Below, one piece after another: positions 7,717 to 17,160 of a DNA stretch of 64,000 bases (position 1 is its first letter; every line of letters begins with the position of its first letter). Origin of the DNA: UBA6168 sp964573725 (GTDB lineage: Bacteria; Bacteroidota; Bacteroidia; Chitinophagales; Saprospiraceae); the NCBI GenBank assembly GCA_964573725.1, contig CAZNLJ010000017.1:1-64000 (forward strand). Direction: 5' to 3'. The translations under genes were made by a program, and so were the position numbers. The notes under the pieces were generated by a model that was given only the letters and a program-made list of their open reading frames with translations, was not told the DNA's origin and searched no databases.

Positions 7717-10299
7717 TCAAAATTCCACCTTGACCCGGACCCGCATGCCGAGACCTTTCACCCCGAACAAGATAGGAACATCCGGATGGTCCAGATAGTT
7801 CAACCGCCGGATGACATCGATCCGGAGGAAGCGCGCGATGTTCCCGATGCCGACCGTAGCTTCCATGTAGGGCTTTTCCTGCAACGTGTAGGAAACGGAA
7901 CTCCCGTCCGGATTCCGGATGAACTGGATGAACGCCGGGTTGAGCTGCGGGTTGTTGGCGGAGGTCAAGCGCCCGAAGATGGTCTTGAACGTAATCACTT
8001 CCCGTAACTTGAGCTTCCGAACCAACGGCACCTTGTTCAGGAAAAGCCCGTTGAAATTATGCTCCGCCATGATCCAGGCATATTCGTCGCTGACAAACTC
8101 CTGGTAGTTCATCATATTGAAGGAGGCGAGCCTGTATACATAGCTTTGGTTCGCCCGGGGCAGGTAGAGCATGAAATACGGAATCCCCGTCCCCCAGAAC
8201 TTACCGGCCTCCGCATCGATTTTCATCGTTCCCAGCAAGGACAGGTAAAAGCGCTTGGAAACGTTGAACGAGGCGTTGAAGTAATCATAGGAACCGCCGA
8301 GGAAACCGTTCAACCCGACGTTCAGCTTCAGGTTGAAGACGGGATGCCGGTTGTAGAACGGAGAACGGTAGGAACGTCCCTGGACGTACTGTTCGTTGGG
8401 TGCAAACCGGAGGTGGAAACCGAATTCACTGACGTTGATATCGGTGACGGCTTCCGTCTCCTGCAATTCCGGATTGAAGCGGCGCAGGTCGAGCGAACCA
8501 CGGGGTTGCTGGTCGGCGTGAAAAAAATGGAGCCGCCAGGTCAGGTTATTGTCCAACTCGAGGTTGTATTCCGCGGAATATTTCTCTATGAGCAGCATCC
8601 GGTCGATGACCCCTCGCTGGAAGGACAGGAAGAAATTGTCCGGCCGGTAGAATTCCAGCAGCTGGCCGACCAGGTTCAACTCCTTCTGATAGGCCAGTCG
8701 GAAGAAATGCTTCGGGTTCTGCTTGAAGTTGTCCCGGAAGGAATAAAGATAGGACATGCCGTACTTCCACTCCTCGTCCTGCAGGCCGTACGCCAGGTAT
8801 CCCCCGACCATCATCTTCGGATGCATCTTCAGGTTGGTCTCCCCACTGACCTTGAAACGGAAGCCTTCCACGGGGTTGAAACTGGAGAAGGCCGCCAGGG
8901 GACCCAGGTCGACGGGACCGACGGCCTTGAAACCGGTTCCCAGCAAGGACAGCACATTCAGCATGGTCTTGAAGGCGGGTGCCTTCTTCAGGGTATCGAT
9001 CATCTGGTAGATGTCGGCTTCCCGCTTGGTCAGCGTATCATGGCGGGCCGTCTCCCAATATTCCGCCGGCTTCCGGTAGGCATCCTCCGAATCGATGACC
9101 TTTTCGGTGCCGGCATAGACGGATTCGTCCTTCGGTTCGTTGAACCGGATATCCCGATAGGATACCCGGCGGGTGCCGTACACCCCGGTCCCCTTCTTCA
9201 GGGGGGAAAAATCGATGCGCAACACATCGTTCTCCAGGGTCCACACCGAATCCGTCCGTTCGAATTCCTGCAGCAGCCGCAGGTCCTGTACGAAATTGAG
9301 ATTGATCTGGCGGGTGATGCCCAGGTCGGCCTTGACCAGGGCATAGGAGGAATCCCGCAAAATGTACAGGTCCCCCTGGAAAGCGATGTTCTGGTTATTG
9401 ACCGGCATGAAGGACACTTTGGTGCACGGATGGTCGTTGACCGTCACCAAGGTGTCCATGATGTAATATCGGTAGTAGGTATTGGCCAGGGGGCTCAGGG
9501 GACTCATGAACGGAAGGTCCAGGATCCGGATGTTGTCATCGTAAATGTTGACCTGTTGGTACAAGACCTCCAACATGGTGGTCATATCCTGCAGGTCGAC
9601 ATATTCCTCCATGCCGGTGACCTTGACCCCGTCCCGGTATTCCTTCCTGGCTTCCGGATCTTTCCGGTAGTATACCTTCGAAACGCTCTCCTGGATGAAA
9701 AATGGAAGAAACGGCTTACCGTTGAGATCCGACGTGTCCACGTAGTCGAAAAGGAACTGGAATTTCCGGAAGGCGCGTTTCTTGCGCAGCTTCTCCGGAT
9801 CGAAATTATTGATGTCGAACTGTATCTTCTCGTACTTGTCCAATTCATAATAGGACATCGACTCTATCCGGTTCCTGTCCTTGTGGTCGATGACCTCCTT
9901 CATCAGCTCGACGGCCGGATTGCCTTTCCGTTTGTAACGGCCTTTCCGGGCGCGGACCTCCACGGTGGAAATGTTGATGGACACGGGAACCAGGCTGATG
10001 TTGACCTCCTGACGGTCGCCGTTCCGGATGGCCAGCCGGATGGACTCGTAACCGAGAAAGGAGACCTGGATGGAATCGGATGCCCATTTCGATTCCAAAA
10101 GGAAGGAACCGTCCAGGTCCGTGGTCGTGCCGATGCTGGTCCCGATGAAGGAGATATTGACGAACGGCAACGCTTCCCCGCTGGAGCCGTCCTGCACCTT
10201 CCCCTTGACGGTGGTCATTTTCTGTGCCTGGATGCCGGTACTTCCGAACAAGCACAGGCCGGCAACCAATAGGAAATGACCGAATATTCTCACATTCAT
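7717..10299 (-). CDS. DUF5686 outer-membrane protein with carboxypeptidase-like regulatory domain
   Basis: The 860-residue protein has a signal peptide ending near residue 26 (STGIQAQ). A CarboxypepD_reg-like beta-sandwich follows at about 30-115 (VKGKVQDGSSGEALPFVNIS). A long DUF5686 region with many alternating aromatic strands runs to a terminal phenylalanine (VRVKVEF), as expected for an outer-membrane barrel. The family is common in Bacteroidota and resembles TonB-dependent receptors at the N-terminus but lacks a plug domain; its substrate is unknown. The open frame begins at 10359, but MNVRIFGHFLL at 10299 gives a proper signal peptide. Confidence 0.88.
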   Translation of the reverse strand: MNVRIFGHFLLVAGLCLFGSTGIQAQKMTTVKGKVQDGSSGEALPFVNISFIGTSIGTTTDLDGSFLLESKWASDSIQVSFLGYESIRLAIRNGDRQEVNISLVPVSINISTVEVRARKGRYKRKGNPAVELMKEVIDHKDRNRIESMSYYELDKYEKIQFDINNFDPEKLRKKRAFRKFQFLFDYVDTSDLNGKPFLPFFIQESVSKVYYRKDPEARKEYRDGVKVTGMEEYVDLQDMTTMLEVLYQQVNIYDDNIRILDLPFMSPLSPLANTYYRYYIMDTLVTVNDHPCTKVSFMPVNNQNIAFQGDLYILRDSSYALVKADLGITRQINLNFVQDLRLLQEFERTDSVWTLENDVLRIDFSPLKKGTGVYGTRRVSYRDIRFNEPKDESVYAGTEKVIDSEDAYRKPAEYWETARHDTLTKREADIYQMIDTLKKAPAFKTMLNVLSLLGTGFKAVGPVDLGPLAAFSSFNPVEGFRFKVSGETNLKMHPKMMVGGYLAYGLQDEEWKYGMSYLYSFRDNFKQNPKHFFRLAYQKELNLVGQLLEFYRPDNFFLSFQRGVIDRMLLIEKYSAEYNLELDNNLTWRLHFFHADQQPRGSLDLRRFNPELQETEAVTDINVSEFGFHLRFAPNEQYVQGRSYRSPFYNRHPVFNLKLNVGLNGFLGGSYDYFNASFNVSKRFYLSLLGTMKIDAEAGKFWGTGIPYFMLYLPRANQSYVYRLASFNMMNYQEFVSDEYAWIMAEHNFNGLFLNKVPLVRKLKLREVITFKTIFGRLTSANNPQLNPAFIQFIRNPDGSSVSYTLQEKPYMEATVGIGNIARFLRIDVIRRLNYLDHPDVPILFGVKGLGMRVRVKVEF

Positions 10300-10506
10300 A
10301 TCGTTTTCTCCGCTTTGGTGGTGAGACCGGACGCGGCATCCGGTGTGGGGCGGAAGCATCGGGCCTGGATTCCCCGGGATTGGGTGGGGCTATCTTGTTT
10401 CCTGCTTCCCTTGCAACGGACCAATGCGAATCCGTTTCCGTCGGATGGTTGTCGACGGATTCCAACCAAATAACTTTTGAACAGGTAAAAAGTTGGGAGC
10501 GGAAAG

Positions 10507-10546
10507 AAAAAACAGGGCCGGGGGGCGTGATTGCCGGCGGCCGGCA
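10507..10546 (-). terminator. Possible terminator after the LOG gene
   Basis: A 6-bp stem with a 3-nt loop (10532-10546) follows the LOG stop codon on the minus strand, and a run of six T lies at 10512-10507. The gap between stem and T-run makes this weak. Confidence 0.35.
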
Positions 10547-10548
10547 GG

Positions 10549-11274
10549 TCATTCCATCTCGTAGTTCGGCCGCAGGTTGGCGCTGTCGGGGTAGAAATCC
10601 CGGATGATGCGGACGACTTCCTCCGCCGTGTCCACCACATGGAAGAGTGCCAGGTCCTTTTCGTGGACATTGTTTTCCATACCCAGCATCACCTCCCGGA
10701 TCCACCGCACCAAACCGCCCCAATACTGTTGGCCGACGAGGATGACCGGCACCTTGTCGATGCGGAGGGTCTGGATCAGGGTGAGCACCTCGAACAATTC
10801 GTCCAGGGTGCCGAAACCACCCGGCATGGCCAGGAATGCCTGGGAGTATTTGACGAACATGACCTTGCGGACAAAAAAGAAGCGGTGCTCCAGGTTCTTG
10901 TCGCGGTCGATATAGGGATTGTTGACCTGTTCGAAAGGCAGGTTGATGTTCAGGCCGACGGATACGCCGCCGAACAGGGAGGCCCCTTTGTTGCCGGCTT
11001 CCATAATACCGGGCCCGCCGCCGGTGATGATGCCCCAACCTTCCTCGGTCAGCATACGGGCGATATCCACCGCCAATTGGTAATAGGGGTTCTCGGGTTG
11101 GGTGCGGGCGGAACCGAAAATCGAGACACAGGGGCCTATTTTGTTCAAGCGCTCGAATCCGTCCACGAATTCGGATATCACCTTGAACATTGTCCAGGAA
11201 TTTTCTCCTTTCAGTTGGCTCCAGCGCTTCATTTCCTGCCTTGACCCGGCAGGTGGGATGGGGGCGTCTGCCAT
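10549..11274 (-). CDS. LOG family protein (TIGR00730 type)
   Basis: The 241-residue Rossmann-fold protein has the two LOG signatures: GGGPGIMEAGNKGA (85-98) and PGGFGTLDE (151-159). Related enzymes hydrolyse nucleoside 5'-monophosphates to a free base and ribose 5-phosphate, and some act as cytokinin-activating phosphoribohydrolases. Substrate use here is inferred from the motif only. No signal peptide is seen. It lies between the NtrC-like gene and the DUF5686 gene, with gaps over 100 bp on both sides, so it may be transcribed alone. Confidence 0.88.
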   Translation of the reverse strand: MADAPIPPAGSRQEMKRWSQLKGENSWTMFKVISEFVDGFERLNKIGPCVSIFGSARTQPENPYYQLAVDIARMLTEEGWGIITGGGPGIMEAGNKGASLFGGVSVGLNINLPFEQVNNPYIDRDKNLEHRFFFVRKVMFVKYSQAFLAMPGGFGTLDELFEVLTLIQTLRIDKVPVILVGQQYWGGLVRWIREVMLGMENNVHEKDLALFHVVDTAEEVVRIIRDFYPDSANLRPNYEME

Positions 11275-11388
11275 GGATTCCGTTTTTTGACTGTCAAAGT
11301 GCCTGCGGTGGGACCGGCGGGTTCCCCGGACGGAGCCGGGACCAGGTCGGTCCGGACGGCTGTCCGGTCACCGGCGGCCGGTCCTCCC

Positions 11389-12585
11389 TCAATGCGTTTC
11401 CCCGGTCTTTGTCCGTTGAAACGGCCCGACGTAGTTCATGACATCCTCCGGTGTGATTTCGTTTCCGCCGAGGATGATCAGCCGTTCCACGACATTGCGC
11501 AATTCCCGGATGTTTCCCGTCCAGTTCAGGGTCTGTAGTTCCGCCAGGGCGGCCGGTTGGATTTTCTTGGGTGCGATACCGTATTCTCCACAGACGGTTT
11601 GAATGAAATGTTGGGTCAGCAAGGGGATGTCCTCCCGCCGTTCGTTCAGGGCGGGCACTTCGATCAGGATGACGGCAATCCGGTGATACAGGTCCTCCCG
11701 GAAACGCTTCGCTTCGATTTCCTTGCGGAGGTCCTTGTTGGTGGCGGCCAGTACGCGGACATCCACCTTGATTTCCTTATCCCCCCCGACATGGGTGATC
11801 TTGTTCTCCTGAAGGGCCCGCAACACCTTGGCCTGCGCCTCCAGGGTCATGTCCCCGATTTCGTCCAGAAAAATGGTGCCGTTGTTGGCTTGCTCGAACT
11901 TGCCGGTCCTTTCCTTGTGTGCACCGGTAAAGGCGCCTTTCTCGTGTCCGAACAGCTCGCTCTCGATCAGTTCCGAGGGTATGGCCGCACAATTGACCTC
12001 GACGATCGGCCCTTTGGACCGATTGCTCTTTTCATGGATCCAGCGGGCCACCAGTTCCTTTCCGGTTCCGTTCTGTCCGGTGATCAACACCCTGGCCTCC
12101 GTCGGGGCCACTTTTTCGATTTCCCGGCGGATCTTTTCCATGGCCTGCGACTCCCCGATCATATCCTGGATCCTGGCGGCGGCCGCCTTGCGTTTCCATC
12201 CGTTCGCCTCGGTGATCAGGCTGGACTTATCGAGGGCATTCCGGACGGTGATCAGCAAGCGGTTCAGGTCCGGCGGCTTGGAGATGAAATCAAAGGCCCC
12301 TTTCTTGACCGTTTCCACCGCCGTATCGATGTTCGCATGGCCGGAAATCATGATGACCGGTGTCTCCGGCGTCAACTCCTGGATGCGGTCCAGGGCATCC
12401 ATACCGTCCATCTTCGGCATCTTGATGTCCATGAGGATGACATCGAACTTCACCTTTTTCTTGAGCTGGGCGATGCACTCCATTCCGTCGCTGGCCTCGT
12501 AAACCTTATATTTTTCATATTCCAATATCTCTTTCAAGGTCCGGCGGATGGGCATTTCGTCATCGACAATCAGTACGTTGGCCAT
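11389..12585 (-). CDS. NtrC-type sigma-54 response regulator lacking a DNA-binding domain
   Basis: The 398-residue protein has a receiver domain (1 to about 120; phosphoacceptor Asp53, Lys103 in ISKP) and an AAA+ sigma-54 activation domain (about 140-375). The latter has Walker A GQNGTGKE (170-177) and GAFTGA (217-222), the loop that contacts sigma-54. The chain ends about 20 residues after the AAA+ domain, with no Fis-type helix-turn-helix. It should therefore activate sigma-54 polymerase from solution or through a partner. No histidine kinase gene is adjacent. The start at MANVLIVDDE (12585) is set by the receiver domain. Confidence 0.9.
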   Translation of the reverse strand: MANVLIVDDEMPIRRTLKEILEYEKYKVYEASDGMECIAQLKKKVKFDVILMDIKMPKMDGMDALDRIQELTPETPVIMISGHANIDTAVETVKKGAFDFISKPPDLNRLLITVRNALDKSSLITEANGWKRKAAAARIQDMIGESQAMEKIRREIEKVAPTEARVLITGQNGTGKELVARWIHEKSNRSKGPIVEVNCAAIPSELIESELFGHEKGAFTGAHKERTGKFEQANNGTIFLDEIGDMTLEAQAKVLRALQENKITHVGGDKEIKVDVRVLAATNKDLRKEIEAKRFREDLYHRIAVILIEVPALNERREDIPLLTQHFIQTVCGEYGIAPKKIQPAALAELQTLNWTGNIRELRNVVERLIILGGNEITPEDVMNYVGPFQRTKTGETH

Positions 12586-13146
12586 ATGCAGGTATATACT
12601 TTTTCGTTTTTGTTGTATTCGGATGGGGCGGGACAAATCAGCGACAGCGCGTGCGGAGCAGGACGGAATGTTTTCCCGTCATATTCCGCTGCAAAATAAT
12701 GCGTATGCGAGAAAGTTCCACCATCATACCTCGGCTTACGTCCTTTCCCGCCGACAAAATGGTGTCTTCCGGGAAACGGTCGCCGATGACCGGTCCGGTC
12801 GCCGGATGGTATCGGCCCGGAGGTCGGCTCGACGGGATACGGGCCGGCAAGGGGCATCCGACGGCTTATGGTGTACGCTGGAAATCCGTTTTTGGTTTCA
12901 CCGCCGGAAAAATTGGCGGATTCCGGACTCACCGGAGGAAGGTCGGTCGGTAAGCGGGCTTTTCGGGCACATCCCCGGCCATGCCGGTGTGGACGGGTGC
13001 TTGTCCGGTAGGGAACAACCGGACATGCCGGTGGCAAAGGTAATTTTTTTGACCGGAAGCGGTAGGGAAGGGCAAGCTCAAATAAGTAAAAAACCGAATT
13101 TGTCCCGACGACCGGAACGGCGGTGCCCGGGGCGGGGCCGTCTCGG
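12586..13146. other. 561-bp gene-free region
   Basis: No credible coding frame is seen; open frames here have the Arg/Gly/Pro-rich composition of GC-rich non-coding DNA. An exact -7 box sits at 13035-13042 on the minus strand. Transcription from it would give the NtrC-like gene a 5' leader of about 450 nt or a separate small RNA. Confidence 0.5.
13035..13042 (-). promoter_or_regulatory. Candidate -7 box
   Basis: TACCTTTG on the minus strand matches TAnnTTTG exactly. It is 450 bp upstream of the NtrC-like gene and just downstream of the barrel-protein gene; no -33 TTTG is visible at the expected distance. Confidence 0.35.
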
Positions 13147-13830
13147 TCAGAACTTGTAATTCAGGCCGATCCGAAAGGTGAAGGGCAGGTCGATGGTGTT
13201 CTCCGGGGCATTGAGGTTATAGAGCAGCAGCAGCTCCCACCCCAACAGACCGGAGCCGGTATTGTAGCCGGCACCGACGAAAACGTTGTTCCGGACGCTT
13301 TTCTCCGTAAGGATCTCGTCATTGACGGGATCGAATATGAGATAGTTGGAAATGACCGGCACCTGCCGGGTATGCTGGTTCTCGTACTCCAGGTGGGCGA
13401 ACAGGGCCCGGAAGACCTTGGCCCTGGCAAAGGCGCCCAGCGAGTAGGACATCGTATTCACTTTTTGGGACAGGGGATTGCCCCGGCTGTCCCGGACCAG
13501 GTCGAAGGTGTTTTGGTTGATGGCGAACCCACGCACATACAGGTAGTCCAATGACACCCGCGGCCCCACCGACACGATGTCGCCGATGACCTTGTAACCG
13601 ACCATGGGTGCGATGCCCGTGGAGAAGATGTTGTATTCGCCACCCCCGAAGAAATTGGGGAGGCTGAGGGTCCCGCCGTACCACAGCTTGTTGAGGAATC
13701 CGGAATCGTCGAAATATTCGTCGGTCTTGGAGGACTTTTTCTTCTTGCCCCGTTGTTGTGCCAAAGCGTCTTGCTGGATGCAAAGGAGCAGGGAAAAAGC
13801 CAGCGAGCCCAGGAGGACGATTCTTTTCAT
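13147..13830 (-). CDS. Small exported beta-barrel protein
   Basis: The 227-residue protein has a signal peptide (to about QDALAQ), a short basic linker (RGKKKKSSK) and about eight alternating strands ending in FRIGLNYKF. A C-terminal aromatic residue is typical of outer-membrane barrels. I cannot assign a named family. Neighbours are cdsA upstream and the NtrC-like regulator downstream, both on the minus strand. Confidence 0.75.
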   Translation of the reverse strand: MKRIVLLGSLAFSLLLCIQQDALAQQRGKKKKSSKTDEYFDDSGFLNKLWYGGTLSLPNFFGGGEYNIFSTGIAPMVGYKVIGDIVSVGPRVSLDYLYVRGFAINQNTFDLVRDSRGNPLSQKVNTMSYSLGAFARAKVFRALFAHLEYENQHTRQVPVISNYLIFDPVNDEILTEKSVRNNVFVGAGYNTGSGLLGWELLLLYNLNAPENTIDLPFTFRIGLNYKF

Positions 13831-13933
13831 GTCGCTTTTTTTTACAAAATTGCTAAAAAAATCCCGGGGGCAGGAGGCCAGCCGGACAGCCCTGTCACTT
13901 TTGTAAAAAGTTTAACAAATGGGCATGCCGGTT

Positions 13934-14770
13934 TCAGCGGATCCATAGCAGATAGGCGGCTGCAAACGGCAGCAGGAAGATGAAGGCGTCGAACCGGTCG
14001 AGTACTCCCCCGTGGCCCGGCAACAGCTGGCCGGAGTCCTTGACGCCCACACTTCGCTTCAACATGGATTCCACCAGGTCGCCCAACGAGCCGAACACGG
14101 CTACGATCACCGCCAGCACCATCCAGTCGACCAGCCGCAGCTCCTCGGAGACTACGGCGAAGCCCCAACCCGTCAGCAGGGTCACCACAATCCCGCCGAT
14201 GGTGCCCTCCCAGGTCTTCCGGGGGGATATCCGGGGATGCAGGGGATGTTTCCCGAACCGCGACCCGATCAGGTAGGCTCCCGTATCGTTCATCCAGGTC
14301 AGCAACAAAAGGCCGAAAACAATCCAGGAATGGAAATCCTCCCCGTTGAAGGCGATGAAGTCCAGCAAGGCGAACGGCGCGCCGATGTAGACCATGCCCA
14401 GGACAATGAAACCCACGTTCTGGAAAGGATTTGCCGACCGGGTGAACAACTCGTAGACGAATGCCAGGAATATGAAGGGAAAAAACAGGATGGCCGTCAA
14501 TGCGACGAACTGGTCGTACGAACGGATGGGCCACATGTGGAGGATCGAGGCCAGTACGAACGGCGTCAGCCCGAACGTGACACCCAGCAACATCCGCGTG
14601 AAATCGCGCCGGGTATATCGGATCAGGACCATGCTCAGGAACTCCCACAGGCATAAGGCCGTGATGATGGAAAACAACAATACGAAGGAATGCCTGCCTC
14701 CGAACAATCCTCCCATCATCACCAGTACGAAAAGGACGGCTGTCGCCGCCCGCTTGGTCAATCCTTTCAT
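13934..14770 (-). CDS. cdsA: Phosphatidate cytidylyltransferase
   Basis: The 278-residue integral membrane enzyme makes CDP-diacylglycerol from phosphatidate and CTP, the branch point for phospholipids. About seven hydrophobic helices precede the family signature, which runs from SPRKTWEGTIGG through GDLVESMLKR to GVLDRFDAF near the C-terminus, with the conserved Asp residues present. It lies 64 bp downstream of upp in the same orientation. Its product is the substrate class of the phosphatidyltransferase at 6846-7556. Confidence 0.93.
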   Translation of the reverse strand: MKGLTKRAATAVLFVLVMMGGLFGGRHSFVLLFSIITALCLWEFLSMVLIRYTRRDFTRMLLGVTFGLTPFVLASILHMWPIRSYDQFVALTAILFFPFIFLAFVYELFTRSANPFQNVGFIVLGMVYIGAPFALLDFIAFNGEDFHSWIVFGLLLLTWMNDTGAYLIGSRFGKHPLHPRISPRKTWEGTIGGIVVTLLTGWGFAVVSEELRLVDWMVLAVIVAVFGSLGDLVESMLKRSVGVKDSGQLLPGHGGVLDRFDAFIFLLPFAAAYLLWIR

Positions 14771-14834
14771 CTATCGGCCAGCTTGTTATCGTTTTGTGCG
14801 TCCGGTCGGATCCCGGGGACAGCCTGCAGCCGTT

Positions 14835-15485
14835 TCATTCCTGTACTTTGGGACCGTAGGCCAGGTCCCCGGCATCCCCTAATCCGGGGACAATATAGGA
14901 CTTGGCCGTCAATTCCTCATCCAATGCACCCAACCAGATGACGGCATCCGGTATCATGCGCCGCACATGGTCCACGCCCTGCTTGGCTCCGATGGCCGTA
15001 ACGATATGGACCTGGTCCGGGCGGCCGAAACGCAGCAAGCCCTCTATCGCCAGCTGCATGGAAGCCCCCGTCGCCAACATCGGGTCCGCTACGATCAGGA
15101 TGCTGTCATTCAGGTCCGGACAGGAAATGTACTCCAGGGCAATCTCGAAATGCCCGTCCTTGTGATTCTTCCGGTAGGCGGAGACAAATGCGTTCTCCGC
15201 CTCGTCAAAATAATTCAACAGCCCCTGGTGCAAGGGAATCCCCGCCCGGAAGATCGTAGCCAAAACCACCCGCTTCGTCGGTATCATGGCCGCCGCCCGC
15301 CCGAGGGGCGTCTCCACCCAGTCCGAACGGTATGGCAATGTCTTGCTGATCTCGTAGGCCATCAGTTCGCCGACCCGCTCCAGGTTCCGCCGGAACCGCA
15401 GCCGGTCGGATTGCCTGTGCACATCCCGCAACTGGTTGATGAAGACATTCATCAGGGAATTCGACGCTCCTAAGTTGTGAACCAT
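14835..15485 (-). CDS. upp: Uracil phosphoribosyltransferase
   Basis: The 216-residue enzyme makes UMP from uracil and PRPP in pyrimidine salvage. The PRPP-binding loop (ILIVADPMLATGAS, about 129-142), the TIFRAGIP segment (77-84) and the uracil-binding C-terminus (GLGDAGDLAYG) are all present. The start could instead be the Met at residue 12 (LMNVFINQL). An exact -7 box lies about 190 bp upstream in the divergent gap with the permease gene. Confidence 0.93.
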   Translation of the reverse strand: MVHNLGASNSLMNVFINQLRDVHRQSDRLRFRRNLERVGELMAYEISKTLPYRSDWVETPLGRAAAMIPTKRVVLATIFRAGIPLHQGLLNYFDEAENAFVSAYRKNHKDGHFEIALEYISCPDLNDSILIVADPMLATGASMQLAIEGLLRFGRPDQVHIVTAIGAKQGVDHVRRMIPDAVIWLGALDEELTAKSYIVPGLGDAGDLAYGPKVQE

Positions 15486-15796
15486 TGGGTCGCTTTTTTG
15501 TCCTGCAGGCAGCAGGCCGGAGCCGTCCTTACCGACGTCCCGCCCCGGCGGCGAGCCCTTGCCGACTACCGGTCACCCGGCCGGTTCCGGCCGTACAGCC
15601 GCCGCAACTATCCGCCTTGCGGGATAAAAATAATCAAAACGGCCTCTATATCCGTTGAAACAAAGCTTTTATCGAACAAAATTATCCGGCTTGCCCTTTT
15701 GGCTTACCTTCACGCCGGCTTGTCGGATGAATCGCGTACGTTCCGCCCTTGGCCGGAATCCCGCCCGGCAGCGCCGTCAACGCCATATCCTTCCGT
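15486..15796. other. Divergent intergenic region upp/permease
   Basis: Of these 311 bp the first half is GC-rich and the stretch at about 15620-15700 is distinctly AT-rich, as expected for promoter DNA. I see no gene in it. Confidence 0.5.
15677..15684 (-). promoter_or_regulatory. Candidate -7 box for upp
   Basis: TAATTTTG on the minus strand matches TAnnTTTG exactly, 190 bp upstream of upp, inside the AT-rich stretch. No -33 TTG is found at the expected distance. Confidence 0.35.
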
Positions 15797-17035
15797 ATGT
15801 CCTATTCAGAAATACTGAAAATCGCCCTCCAATCGGTCCGCGGCAACCTGCTTCGGTCCGTCCTGACCCTGTTCATCATCGCCATCGGCATCATGGCCCT
15901 GGTGGGTATCCTAACCGCCATCGACAGCGCCGTTTTTTCCCTCAACGACAACTTCTCCGGCTTGGGCGCCAACTCCTTCACCATCGAACCGAAAGGGGTG
16001 GAACTGAGCGGTTCCCGACAAGGACGCCGGCAAAAACAGGGGGAACCCATCACCTACCAACAAGCCATGGAAATGAAGGAACGGTTCAACTTGCCGGCCG
16101 ATGTGTCCGCCTCCACCCGCTGCACCGGCCGGGCCGTCATCAAACACGGCGACGAAGCCACCAACCCGACCGTCTCCGTTGTCGCAGTGGATGAGAACTA
16201 CCTGTCCGCCAAGGGATTCGATATCGCCGCCGGTCGCAGCTTCACCCTCTATGAAGTCCGCAACGGCGGCAACCTCGCCATCGTCGGCCATGATATCGTC
16301 CAACAACTCTTCGACGGGAAACCGGAAAAAGCCCTCCAACGCAACATCTCCATCGGCAACCTCCAATTCCACATCGTGGGAATCCTCCAATCGAAAGGAT
16401 CCAGCATGAACCAAAGCGAAGACCGCACCGTCCTCATCCCCCTCATGGACGGCAAACGTTACTACGCGGCCCAACGGCAGAATTACGACCTCATCGTCAG
16501 CGTCAAGGATGCCACCCTGCTGGACGAGGTGGAATCGGCCGCCGTCGGCATCTTCCGCAATGTCCGCCGCCTCAAGGCCAAACAACCCAACGATTTCGAA
16601 ACTTTCAAGAGCGACAGCCTCGTCTCCATCATCAAGGACAATACCACCAACCTGCGTGTCGCCGCGATCGCCATCGGATTGATGACCCTGCTGGGGGCCG
16701 CCATCGGCCTGATGAACATCATGCTGGTCTCCGTCACGGAGCGAACCCGCGAAATCGGTATCTGCAAGGCCCTCGGCGCCACCCGACAAAACATCCTCCA
16801 CCAATTCCTCGCCGAAGCCGTCCTGATCTGCCAGGCCGGCGGCGTGGTCGGCATCTTCCTCGGCATCGCCATCGGAAACCTCGTCACCGCGCTCCTCGGC
16901 GGAAACTTCCTGATTCCCTGGAATTGGATCCTCCTCGCCGTCGTCATCTGTACGGTCGTCGGCCTGGCCTCGGGTCTCTACCCGGCCATGAAAGCCGCCC
17001 GCCTCGACCCCATCGAATCCCTTCGGTACGAATGA
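15797..17035 (+). CDS. MacB/FtsX-type ABC transporter permease
   Basis: The 412-residue membrane protein has the MacB-like layout. It has one N-terminal helix (about 20-42), a large periplasmic MacB_PCD domain (about 45-270) and three C-terminal FtsX helices (about 290-400), with SVTERTREIGICKALGAT in the first cytoplasmic loop. Such permeases work as dimers with a separate ATPase in mechanotransmission, for example lipoprotein, antimicrobial or peptide handling. No ATPase gene is adjacent, so its partner must be encoded elsewhere. The start at MSYSEILKIALQSV fits the family; an in-frame Met 16 codons upstream is possible. Confidence 0.9.
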   Translation: MSYSEILKIALQSVRGNLLRSVLTLFIIAIGIMALVGILTAIDSAVFSLNDNFSGLGANSFTIEPKGVELSGSRQGRRQKQGEPITYQQAMEMKERFNLPADVSASTRCTGRAVIKHGDEATNPTVSVVAVDENYLSAKGFDIAAGRSFTLYEVRNGGNLAIVGHDIVQQLFDGKPEKALQRNISIGNLQFHIVGILQSKGSSMNQSEDRTVLIPLMDGKRYYAAQRQNYDLIVSVKDATLLDEVESAAVGIFRNVRRLKAKQPNDFETFKSDSLVSIIKDNTTNLRVAAIAIGLMTLLGAAIGLMNIMLVSVTERTREIGICKALGATRQNILHQFLAEAVLICQAGGVVGIFLGIAIGNLVTALLGGNFLIPWNWILLAVVICTVVGLASGLYPAMKAARLDPIESLRYE

Positions 17036-17160
17036 CCTCGCTCCGGTGCAAAGTGGCCGCCAACGGTCCGATGTCCGCTGGACCACACCCCGTACTCCGC
17101 CCGACCTCCGTCGGCCCCCGGTCGTAAACCGCACCTGGTCGGCCGGACCCTGCCCGACGG

